In this document: in pieces, positions 47,274-57,700 of the stretch
Position numbering within the stretch: the stretch's first letter is position 1
Layout of the letters: every line of letters starts with the position of its first letter
NCBI GenBank assembly: GCA_026874595.1
Contig: CM049317.1
Location: 58,456,118 to 58,520,117, forward strand
Length of the DNA: 64,000 bases
Source: Sipunculus nudus
Lineage: Eukaryota; Annelida; Sipuncula; Golfingiida; Sipunculidae
Direction of reading: 5' to 3'
Made by a program: the position numbers and the translations under genes
Notes under the pieces: model-generated
The model's input: only the letters and a program-made list of their open reading frames with translations
Databases searched by the model: none
Told to the model about the DNA's origin: nothing

Positions 47274-48091
47274 CTAGGAGCCAAAACAAAGACAACCCGT
47301 GTCTTACTGAGGGAAATACTGTTTGCAGATGACGCTGCTCTCGCCAGTTATACTGAAGAATGACGGCAACGACTCATGGATCGGTTTACCTATGCCTGCA
47401 GATAGTTTTCACTGACTATCAGCATCAAGAGGACGAAAGTCATGACTCAAGACCCAACAACTTCCCGATCAATTACGACCAACGGGTCGCAGTTGGCTGT
47501 GGTTGATTCCTTCAAGTACATGGGTTCTCACATATCCATCCAACATATCAAACTATATGTCACTGCACGATTTCCGAAAGCATCCATCATGAATTCTAAG
47601 TTGGCTAGACGTATGTAGGAAAATAGGAATATGGCACTGAGCACAAAGACGAAAGTGTACCAAGCTTGTGTTTAGAGCACCAATATCGAAACGAAACATG
47701 TCCCACATACACACGCCAAGAGAGAAGGCAAAAGGTTTTCACATGAGGTGTGTCCGCAGATTAATGTTCATCAAATGGGATTACAAGGGGACTAATAAAG
47801 GCGTCTTCTTTCAGTCCGAATCACACATCAATGCATCTTCACTATACCCACCGAATAAAGGTTACTCTGGCTAGGCCATGTAAGACGGATGGGAAGACGT
47901 CGTATTTCAAAGGGCTTTCTACATGGTCAATTGCAAATCTGCATAAGCCAAAAGGTCGTGTCAATCTTCGCTTCAAGGATATTTGCAAAAATGACCAAAG
48001 ATCTCCCCTCATTGATCCAGAGACATGGGAGGAAGCTGCAGCTGACCGCTTTTTGTGGAGAACCTTGTCTAACATGGCATGAAGAGAGCTG

Positions 48092-48325
48092 GTAAAAGGT
48101 TATTGTCTGTTTGGCTTTTACACCCGAACCTAACAGGCTCATCAGGCCGGAGCTAATACTGGTTTCCAGTATACTGGTACCCATTTCTATTGCTGGGTGG
48201 ACAAAGGCCAACTTGCGGTTGGGACCTCGCCTGAGTGTCTTGGTACGGTGGCGTTCTGACCGGGATTCACACTCACGACCTCTCGATCATGAGCCCGGCA
48301 CCTTAACCATTACACCACCGCCCAC
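48092..48325 (-). mobile_element. tRNA-derived SINE inserted in the LINE
   Basis: On the minus strand it starts GTGGGCGGTGGTGTAATGG. The A box is complementary to 48,301-48,316 and a B-box-like GGTCGTGAGTGTGAATCCC is complementary to 48,262-48,280. The anticodon-loop position reads CTCATGA. A body of about 150 bp follows, including AAATGGGTACCAG. Flanking direct repeats GAAGAGAGCTG (48,081-48,091) and GAAGAGGGCTG (48,326-48,336) differ by one base and are the target-site duplication. The host sequence on both sides is the LINE C-terminal coding region, so the SINE is younger than the LINE. Confidence 0.85.
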
Positions 48326-48375
48326 GAAGAGGGCTGAGGACGACCTAAAAGACAACAGAGGAAAGCATCATTGAC

Positions 48376-48819
48376 CATAAACACCAACACATCAGACTAA
48401 GTCTGCAGCGTCTGCACTTAGTCACAACTTCGCTTGACTTCTCCGCCAGTCAGCACTTCAATCCACGATTTTCGTTGTCATCACACATCAAACCTAACGC
48501 AGACACGCGCCTAGGGATGATTTCGTGGGAAAACTACCCTAAGCAAAATTCGCAGACAAGACATCGCCTACCAGACACAGTTACTGTGGAGACCGTCATA
48601 CAAGATAGGTTCTCACGAATCTATGCTACATAGAAATGAACATCAAAGGGTGCAGGTGGCGCCTACTGATTGCTAAACTGCTTTGAAATAGATACCAAAT
48701 GAAACACGTGTTCATCCTAACTGGGTTTCTCATGTTAATGGCTAAACATTATACTTCATAAAGTTAATAAAATTTGAAAAACAATTATTTGGTCATAGTC
48801 CACAGTCCTCTGGTGACAG
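48376..48819. other. Possible LINE 3' region, then intergenic
   Basis: No frame or repeat I can identify. The first part may be the LINE 3' untranslated tail; the end of the element was not found. Confidence 0.4.
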
Positions 48820-49180
48820 GAATACGTTCGCTTGATGTACACAAACTTGAACACCATGTGACCTGAGGTAGGTGCTTGCGCATGTTCAGATGTTGAAAGG
48901 TTACGAGTTTTTGTTGATGAGAGCACGTGAGGTAAACTGTTGTCATTGCGAATCTCGGGCCCGTCTGATTTGTCACAAGATGTCACACTTGGACGTGTTT
49001 TGATTACAATCGGCGGCTATATTGGCGGGCCTCCCACATTACACAAATAAATGAACAAAACGGCCTATCTGTCACGGCGGGACAGTTGCTTGTTTACTTA
49101 TTTTAATAAAAGGCTGAAGAGTTTAACCTTACTTCACACACGTTAGATAATGGAATGGGTCCCTTTAATTAATACTACGG
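48820..49180 (+). repeat. Interspersed repeat R2, copy 3
   Basis: Colinear with 37,020-37,378 and 53,550-53,930 (landmarks ACCATGTGACC, GCGCATGTTCAGATGTTGAAA, TTTTAATAAAAGGCT, GGGTCCCTTTAAT). Same orientation, no coding capacity. Confidence 0.65.
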
Positions 49181-50195
49181 TTACTACCTGTCCCGAAATT
49201 CTTAGGACAGAAGTAGTTCTTATTCAAAATGAACACCTTCCTTTTAGGCACTGTGGGACGGCCCGGGACTACTTATCTCAACTTTAAGATCAAAATTGTT
49301 ACTTATTTCGTGAAATCGTTGCCAAAAAGAAAACACAAATGTTTTGCCTTGAAACAATCCTTATGCAACGAACCTGGTTTGCCATTTGCGTAAGAAGCAG
49401 CCGGGGTGCCTTGTGGAGGTCAGAATGTGACGCACACAAACCCTAACCAGCAGATTCGTACTCTTGTACGTTCGATTATGTGGGACAAGACTAAAGCAGG
49501 GGCTCCTGAAAGTCAGGCAAATTTATTTCACCTGTTTCCATTACTTGATCATGATTTGGCAGGAAAACAGAGACAGGGCCCAAGCTTATAGGTGCACATG
49601 TGACGTCATCATTTATAATGACATACAATTTTAATAGTTATAAGTTTAATGAAAATACAGTTAATTGTTTATATGTCATAACTAAAAAATACTTTCCCAT
49701 AACCTGCTGCTATTTTTCCTAAGCTTCCTAAAGCTCATTAAAACAGTTATGCAAGGCGTTCAACTTAAGGCGTTACATTTACATTTTAAACATTTTGTTC
49801 TTTTCAGTTGTTCTTTAACATGACAGGTTTCATAAAATCACTCGTACATTCGCCAAAGCCAGTATACCTACCTCTAGGTTATACTATACCTTCGTGTAAT
49901 TTAATCAATTAACTGTCAATAAGTCAATGGCCCACTCTTCCTCAATTCCTTCTCTTATCCCAGTTTAATAAAAATTCACTGAAACTTTTCACTTTGATCG
50001 GGTGGACAAACAGACAAAGATAGACCAGTCAAGAACCATTCTAAAATTTGAAGACTATGGTTCGTGTCAATACTTAACCACTTCAGCCTTTGTTCATGGG
50101 TCACCTAAATCCTGACTATGGGTCATGGACCTCATTCGCGGAGAAAAAAAACCCTTAAACTCATAACGTGAGGGGGACAATCTACAGGAGTACGG
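49181..50195. other. Intergenic, no gene recognised
   Basis: A 61-codon frame at 49,406-49,591 is unrecognised. A CRE-like TGACGTCA is at 49,602-49,609. Nothing else. Confidence 0.45.
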
Positions 50196-50199
50196 GATG

Positions 50200-50275
50200 C
50201 AGTGGAACCTGTCTGAGCGACCACATGTCTAATACGACCACCTGTATATTAAGACAACCCTTGATTGGACTAAAA
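50200..50275. mobile_element. Solitary pogo/Tigger-like terminal repeat
   Basis: CAGTGGAACCTGTCTGAGCG followed by ACCACATGTC and TACGACCACC resembles the ends of the 38.5-kb pogo-type element (CAGTGGAACCCC... with repeated GACCAC). No partner end is evident, so it is a truncated copy or a different subfamily. Confidence 0.5.
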
Positions 50276-51345
50276 CATTCACATGCTTATACTCCTGGTT
50301 TAATTACACAGTTGTCACTGTTCATATATGCTAATAATGAAAGCTAAGATGTTCTTTCATATCATTCGTTGCAAGGGTTTAGAAAAACACTTAAGTATCT
50401 GCGTGATAGTTAAAGGGCGCTGAAGCGATCTTAACCGAGTGGACGTGGTTGTGTTTTTGTTGCTCTGTTGGTACCTCGGACATTTCCTCTGGCACTAAGC
50501 CGGGCGCTCTGTAGCAGCTGCTGCGCTAAAGTGTCCTTGGATGTTTATGCGCTGGATGTGGAGTCGCATCTACAAAGTTATAGCTATAGGCTCTCTATTT
50601 TCTCTAAATGTCTCCTATTGTTGGTCCAAATAGGAGAAAATTGGGGGAAAATAAACTTTAGCGTTGTCAAATCGTGTTGAAGCCCGCTTCGCAGAATATT
50701 AGAAGGTTCTGCATTTTTTTAGAATCTAAATATGATTTAAATCACCTCACGTTATAAACAATCAACAACATATCATAATGTTGGCTAATGTTTATAGGGA
50801 TTCAGTGATTCGTTGATACATAACGCATGCATTTTGTGGAAAATATTAACAAAATCGAAACCACCTGTTAGATGGAATTATCTACCTATCGCAAGAAATA
50901 CAGTTATGCATTTTGTTACTCAAGAAACAATCGTTACTTTGTTCCCCTCCCTCTTGAAAAAATGAGGGTGACATGTTCCCCTGTCCCCTATTTAACCAGG
51001 CCTTTAATTTTATCAAATTCGTATTCAATATGACCTCGAATTTCCTCATCTTTTTTTCCGAAAATTGATTTTCTCGAAATTTAAATTTAGGAAACGATAT
51101 TTACCTATTTATTAAGTGAAATGTAGAAATACAACATTCCTGTAGTAATAACCAGCTTTAGTATACGTATTGAAAAAATGGTATACCTCGCGTATTCGTA
51201 ACCTCAAATATGCAAACAAATTATATGTCCATAATCTATTCGGATATTCGAGGTTCTACAGTATATGACGAGAAATCTGCACTCTAATGAATGCAATCCT
51301 CTGCCATGTGGATGGTCCCTATTTTAAGGACGGTCCCCAACCCGT
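50276..51345. other. Intergenic, with a possible second pogo-like end at 51,225-51,263
   Basis: At 51,263 the inverse strand reads ACTGTAGAACCTCGAATATCC, which recalls pogo/mariner-type ends and is flanked by TA. It does not pair well with 50,200. The frame at 50,468-50,680 is unrecognised. Confidence 0.35.
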
Positions 51346-51349
51346 GCTT

Positions 51350-51465
51350 GCATTCACTTATTCGGTCCATATTCCCAGGTTCATTCATGGATAGGTGCTG
51401 TACATTTGTGACTATTCCTTTATGGCGTTCTTGAATGCCCACCAAAATCTAATTGAACTTTTTTA
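51350..51465 (+). repeat. Interspersed repeat R1, copy 3
   Basis: Same-orientation match to 31,625-31,745 (CACTTATTCGGTCCAT, CCCAGGTTCATTC, ACATTTGTGA), inverse to 34,715-34,960. Confidence 0.7.
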
Positions 51466-51507
51466 ACCCTTTCCCGCAGTACCCTGGTGTCTGTTCATTA
51501 CAAACAA

Positions 51508-51948
51508 CCTACGATTTGACTGTCGTACGATTTCAGCAGGGCTTCGACAGATGGAACCGTCGTAGGTATGGGAGAGATATTTTTAATAATTTTGTGGAAG
51601 CGTTCAAATATTAAAAATATGTTGTACAACGGTACATTGGTCAGGTCTGTCTTAGTTCCTCTTCCTACGAACATTGGTCAGGGCTGTCTAAGTTCCTCTT
51701 CCTACGACATTTGCATGAGGTCCCTACTATGGTCGAAATACAATAGAAAAATTTCGCCAATTTTCTGTCGTAGACCTGTCGTATATATGTTATGCGATGT
51801 ATTTGACTAAGGATTTAGTCACATACAATTCCCAGGATATTCGTGTTTGTGACGTTCGAAATTCAGGTGTTTTGCGACGGAAAATCTGTCGAAGACCCTT
51901 GTCGTAGAATTTCGAACATGTTCAAAATATTTTAGCATCGTAGGTTAT
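51508..51948. mobile_element. Possible MITE with CAAAYAACCTACGAT inverted ends
   Basis: CAAACAACCTACGAT at 51,508-51,522 and, inverted, CAAATAACCTACGAT ending at 51,948 give 15-bp inverted repeats with one mismatch. The interior repeats TCGTAG/CTACGA words and a 30-bp direct repeat (TTCCTCTTCCTACGA, 51,655 and 51,692). No coding frame with a domain. Target-site duplication not found. Confidence 0.5.
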
Positions 51949-51949
51949 T

Positions 51950-52985
51950 TGAGACCAGATGGCTTGATCAGGTTATGAAGAAGACCCAGAGGAAGAAATA
52001 AGCTATAGTTTATGTAATTAAGGTTTTAGCTTCGGAAATATGGCCAAAAATTGAAATGATATAGTGTTTCGAGTGCAGCGCTCCCTAGCGACTATTTTCC
52101 ACAAATGAAAAATCTATTTCGAGATATTATTGCACGACATAAGATGTATCAGTTTCAATAGGATTGCTGTAAAACTGTGTCCTGTAGAATGCTACATGTA
52201 AGACACAAGAACCAGCAAGAAGGCGAAATTAAGGAAATCTGACAAACAGACAGACTTGCTAACAAAGTGACACAAGGTTGAGACCAGATGACTTGACCAA
52301 GTTATGGAGAAGACTCAGAGGAAGAAAATAAGCTATAGTTTATGTACATGCACTCCAGGATTATATTTTCAGAGATACATTGTATTGTCAAAAAAGATAT
52401 GTTGATGAAGTTTGAGCGCAGCGCCACCTAACGGCCATATCCCGAAAAATGAAAAATCACTTTTGAGATATTAGTGTTAGACATGAGAGGTACCAGTTTT
52501 AAAAGGATTCCTGCAAAATCGTGGCCTGTAGAATGCTATATGTAAGACCCAAGAACCAGCAAGAAGGCGGAATTGAGAACAACTGACAGACAAACAGACA
52601 GACATGCTGACAAAGCGACACCAAACTGAGACAAGATGACTAAACCATGCAATAAAGAAGACCCAGAGGAAGAAAATGAGCCAATATTTTTGAAGATACG
52701 CGTAATATTGACAAAGTTCTGATGAAATTAAAATTTCAAAGTTTTTCGATGACATTGACCTTTGACCTATGTTGACCGAATACAATAGGCTTTCTGGACT
52801 TTTGACTTCTAATTAACCCTGTAAGTTTCAGATCGATTGCTGCAAAATGTTGGCCATTAACGTACTGACAAAAACACAAACAGACATACGCAACTGACCA
52901 ACATGCTTGCCGAAATCGAAAATTTCCGGCCAGCAACAAACAGACATACCAACATGCTTGCCGAAGATTTCTCTCCCAAACTGCG
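51950..52985. repeat. ~330-350-bp tandem repeat, 2.5 to 3 diverged copies
   Basis: GAGACCAGATG... followed by AGAAGACYCAGAGGAAGAAA recurs at 51,951, 52,280 and 52,628 (spacing 329 and 348 bp). Each unit contains a GCAGCGCYMCCTARCG segment, an AAGAACCAGCAAGAAGGCG segment and ACAAACAGACAGAC. It is diverged and noncoding. It may be the core of another pearl/HINE-like element, but I found no end structures. Confidence 0.8.
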
Positions 52986-53029
52986 AGTTACTTTAAGCTA
53001 GGTATTTGCCTGCCAAAAGGTGCGGTAAA

Positions 53030-53935
53030 CCTATTAGCACGTGGTGATGTTATGTGCAGGGAGCATTGCATCAATAAGAGAGATGTAATTGGATATTGCA
53101 AAGTGTGATGTCACAGGCACATTTAGAAATTATTTATATTAAGCAATACATTTTGTTTTTATTCTTCCGTGAAAATCTGGGGCTGACAGTGTCAGAAATA
53201 CTAAGCTTCTAGAATTTCATTCACATACGGTTTACCTTGTTGTTTACGTCAATGCGGAGTTGAAAGAGCTCATTGATATGTCAATAGCTGTTGAAAGCAT
53301 CGCATAACCTCATTTTTTGTGTGGGGAAAATAGAGAAAAAATGTTTTTCGTCCAGAAATTGGCTTCAGTTTATGCAAAATCTAAATTGATAATTTTCTAA
53401 CGGGCAAGTGCGTTATATGATAATATAATCAGATCATGTGACGTGAACTGTGGATTTTCTTTTGTGATTTCGGGCTTACCCTGCATACATAGTAATGAAC
53501 TGTAGCCATTTCAAGCTAAGACAGATTCTTATAACGTCTCTGTGATATACGTATGACATTGGTTATCTACAAAATGTTAGTGAACAGTTCATGCGCACGT
53601 GTTGACAAACAAGAAAAAAGAACATGGAATTGTAGGCAGTTAGTTCCATACGTGCAGAAGTTGAAATGTCACCAGTTGCAAAACACCATTTACAAAATTT
53701 GGTTGACCGAATTGCCACCAGATGACCTTGTTGAATGTTTTAAGATTATTTTAGCGCCCCCCCCCCCCCACCATATATTTATAAACATGTGGATGTAAAC
53801 AAAACGTACAGCTTGTGAACTGGGGGATTAACATATTCTGGCCTATTTTTATGAAAGGTTCAGAGGATTATCTTGAGTTAGTAAACATCAGATGTCGGAA
53901 TAGGACCCTTTAATATAAACAAAAACATTTAAAAA
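53030..53935 (+). repeat. Interspersed repeat R4+R2, longest copy
   Basis: 53,070-53,405 matches 45,285-45,612; 53,550-53,930 matches 48,820-49,180 and 37,020-37,378; the middle matches 45,083-45,190. This single copy links the two blocks into one family of at least 900 bp. It contains a C13 run at 53,757-53,769. No protein domain seen. Confidence 0.62.
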
Positions 53936-54763
53936 CAAAAAGGGTTTACTGAGCTTGGCAATAGCCAAATATTATGTATGGTGCGGTTGATGGGTTAAAT
54001 TGAATTTTATTTCTAATATGAAGCTCAAAATACCTCTGGTTTGTAAGAAAATAATGCATAATCATATATGCATATTCATATTATCTAGGGAAGGAAGACT
54101 TAAGTTTACCCCTTTAATTGTTGGGAAAAATATGTCAGAAATAAGTCTATGACAATACTATATATTTCTGGTATCTGCAATATCCTGGTATACACAAACT
54201 GGAAAGTACTGTTTCAAGTTTATTTCAGAGAAGAACACCGCCATCGATGTATTGCTGACTCGAGTAAATAGTAACAAATTTAGTCGGAAGATAGCGCCAC
54301 TGGACAACGACTCATACTTATTCATACTCAACTTAGCTTTGCTAAATGTTTTGGATTCTGCATATCTTTGCTGTTTCAGTGTTTTATCAATAGTGTTTCA
54401 ACATGGCATTATTAAATATAAACTGATAATCTAACTTTGTAATATATGCTATTATTTCAGGTTGGGATAGAAACATCCTCTAAAAGTATACATTCAAGTC
54501 CAGCGCTTTTTTCGCTGTTGACCATATATTTAATTATATTTCAGACATTTTAGTTCTATGCTCCTCGTGCAGGTGTTATACACTGCGACTGCGAGCGTCC
54601 CAGACAAAAGGATGCACTGACACTCATAACGATACCTTTTGGTTGAAAGGTAGAGACCGAAAAAAAGTGAAAACATGTAATTAAAACAGAGACTTTTACC
54701 ACCGATGCCATCAAAGCTTCAGAGCTTCACCACTGACGCTATAATGAAACTTAATAAAAGCGA
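53936..54763. other. Intergenic leading into the satellite
   Basis: No gene. At 54,698-54,755 there is a short imperfect duplication (ACCACCGATGCCATCA / ACCACTGACGCTATAATG) just before the array. Confidence 0.5.
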
Positions 54764-57700
54764 GTAGGAATCAGGAGTGGAATTTGTGAAACGATCACAA
54801 TTGATCAGGGATGGAATTTGTGAAATGTTCATAATGGATCAGAAAAGGAGCTTCTGAAACTATCATAAGGAATCAGGAGAGGAGCTTGTGAAACGCTCAT
54901 AAGGAATCAGAAGAGGAGCTTGTGAAACGATCATAAGGCATCATAAGAGGAGCTTGTGAAACGATCATAAGGAATCAGAAGAGGAGCTTGTGAAACGATC
55001 ATAAGGAATCAGAAGAGGAGCTTGTGAAACGATCATAAGGGATCAGGAGAGGAGCATGTGAAACGATCATAAGGAATCAGGAGAGGAGCTTGTGAAACGC
55101 TCATAAGGGATCAGGAGAGGAGCATGTGAAACGATCATAAGGAATCAGGAGAGGAGCTTGTGAAACGCTCATAAGGAATCAGAAGAGGAGCTTGTGAAAC
55201 GATCATAAGGAATCAGAAGAGGAGCTTGTGAAACGATCATAAGGAATCAGAAGAGGAGCTTGTGAAACGATCATAAGGAATCAGAAGAGGAGCTTGTGAA
55301 ACGCTCATAAGGAATCAGAAGAGGAGCTTGTGAAACGATCATAAGGCATCAGGAGAGGAGCTTGTGAAACGATCATAAGGAATCAGAAGAGGAGCTTGTG
55401 AAACGATCATAAGGGATCAGGAGAGGAGCTTGTGAAACGATCATAAGGAATCATAAGAGAAGCTTCTGAAACTATCATAAGGAATCAGGAGAGGAGCATG
55501 TGAAACGATCATAAGGAATCAGAAGAGGAGCTTGTGAAACGATCATAAGGAATCAGGAGAGGAGCTTCTGAAACTATCATAAGGAATCAGAAGAGGAGCT
55601 TGTGAAACGCTCATAAGGAATCAGAAGAGGAGCTTGTGAAACGATCATAAGGAATCAGAAGAGGAGCTTGTGAAACGATCATAAGGAATCAGAAGAGGAG
55701 CTTGTGAAACGATCATAAGGAATCAGAAGAGGAGCTTGTGAAACGCTCATAAGGAATCAGAAGAGGAGCTTGTGAAACGATCATAAGGCATCAGGAGAGG
55801 AGCTTGTGAAACGATCATAAGGAATCAGAAGAGGAGCTTGTGAAACGATCATAAGGGATCAGGAGAGGAGCTTGTGAAACGATCATAAGGAATCATAAGA
55901 GGAGCTTCTGAAACTATCATAAGGAATCAGGAGAGGAGCATGTGAAACGATCATAAGGAATCAGAAGAGGAGCTTGTGAAACGATCATAAGGAATCAGGA
56001 GAGGAGCTTCTGAAACTATCATAAGGAATCAGAAGAGGAGCTTGTGAAACGCTCATAAGGAATCAGAAGAGGAGCTTGTGAAACGATCATAAGGCATCAT
56101 AAGAGGAGCTTGTGAAACGATCATAAGGCATCAGAAGAGGAGCTTGTGAAACGCTCATAAGGCATCATAAGAGGAGCTTGTGAAACGATCATAAGGCATC
56201 AGAAGAGGAGCTTGTGAAACGCTCATAAAGCATCATAAGAGGAGTTTGTGAAACGATCATAAGGCATCAGAAGAGGAGCTTGTGAAACGATCATAAGGCA
56301 TCATAAGAGGAGCTTGTGAAACGATCATAAGGCATCAGAAGAGGAGCTTGTGAAACGCTCATAAGGCATCATAAGAGGAGCTTGTGAAACGATCATAAGG
56401 CATCAGAAGAGGAGCTTGTGAAACGATCATAAGGAATCAGAAGAGGAGCTTGTGAAACGATCATAAGGGATCAGGAGAGGAGCATGTGAAACGATCATAA
56501 GGAAACAGGAGAGGAGCTTGTGAAACGCTCATAAGGAATCAGAAGAGGAGCTTGTGAAACGATCATAAGGAATCAGAAGAGGAGCTTGTGAAACGATCAT
56601 AAGGAATCAGAAGAGGAGCTTGTGAAACGATCATAAGGAATCAGAAGAGGAGCTTGTGAAACGATCATAAGGGATAAGAAGAGGAGCTCGTGAAACGACC
56701 ATAAGGGATCAGGAGAGGAGCTCGTGAAGCGATCATAAGGGATCAGGAGAGGAGCTTGTGAAACGATCATAAGGAATCAGAAGAGGAGCTTGTGAAACGA
56801 TCATAAGGAATCAGGAGAGGAGCTTGTGAAACGATCATAAGGCATCATAAGAGGAGCTTGTGAAACGATCAAAAGGAATCAGAAGAGGAGCTTGTGAAAC
56901 GATCATAAGGCATCAGAAGAGGAGCTTGTGAAACGATCATAAGGAATCAGGAGAGGAGCTTGTGAAACGATCATAAGGAATCAGAAGAGGAGCTTGTGAA
57001 ACGATCATAAGGAATCAGGAGAGGAGCTTGTGAAACGATCATAAGGAATCAGGAGAGGAGCTTGTGAAACGATCATAAGGAATCAGGAGAGGAGCTTGTG
57101 AAACGATCATAAGGAATCAGAAGAGGAGCTTGTGAAACGATCATAAGGAATCAGAAGAGGAGCTTGTAAAACGATCATAAGGAATCAGGAGAGGAGCTTG
57201 TGAAACGATCATAAGGCATCATAAGAGGAGCTTGTGAAACGATCATAAGGAATTAGAAGAGGAGCTTGTGAAACGATCATAAGGGATCAGAAGAGGAGCT
57301 TGTGAAACGATCATAAGGGATCAGGAGAGGAGCTTGTGAAACGATCATAAGGGATCAGGAGAGGAGCTCGTGAAACGATCATAAGGGATTAGAAGAGGAG
57401 CTTTTGAAACGATCATAAGGGATCAGAAGAGGAGCTTGTGAAACGATCATAAGAGATCAGGAGAGGAGCTTGTGAAACGATCATAAGGGATCAGGAGAGG
57501 AGCTTGTGAAACGATCATAAGGGATCAGGAGAGGAGCATGTGAAACGATCATAAGGAATCAGGAGAGGAGCTTGTGAAACGATCATAAGAAATCAGGAGA
57601 GGAGCTTGTGAAACGATCATAAGGGATAAGAAGAGGAGCTCGTGAAACGACCATAAGGGATCAGGAGAGGAGCTCGTGAAACGATCATAAGGGATCAGGA

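Larger units (their letters stand above)
45617..48375 (+). pseudogene. 5'-truncated LINE reverse transcriptase, broken by two insertions
   Basis: A non-LTR retrotransposon remnant on the plus strand in pieces. 45,617-45,730 starts with SVLAPILF, the RT VLAP-x-LF motif, and runs on to YIHTRL and NLIKL. The reading resumes at 47,274 with GAKTKTTRVLLREILFADDA, containing the catalytic FADD (47,322-47,333). Then come FKYMGS, LLWLGHV (about 47,862-47,883), RFKDICK and a C-terminal LIDPETWEEAAADRFLWRTL ending near 48,091. A last piece EDDLKDNRGKHH lies at about 48,337-48,374. Stops and frameshifts are scattered through it. The endonuclease and most of RT are missing. The C-terminal WLGHV...GRP-type region suggests an RTE-like or related clade, which I cannot fix. 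Interrupted by the elements at 45,731-47,273 and 48,092-48,325. Confidence 0.85.

Noticed and set aside
46048-47284. Several 61-82 codon frames at 46-47.3 kb
   Set aside because: They recur with the 280-bp repeat and lie inside a non-autonomous element.
50200-51263. A single pogo element spanning the two pogo-like ends
   Set aside because: The two ends share only about ten bases and no transposase or duplicated subterminal motifs lie between.
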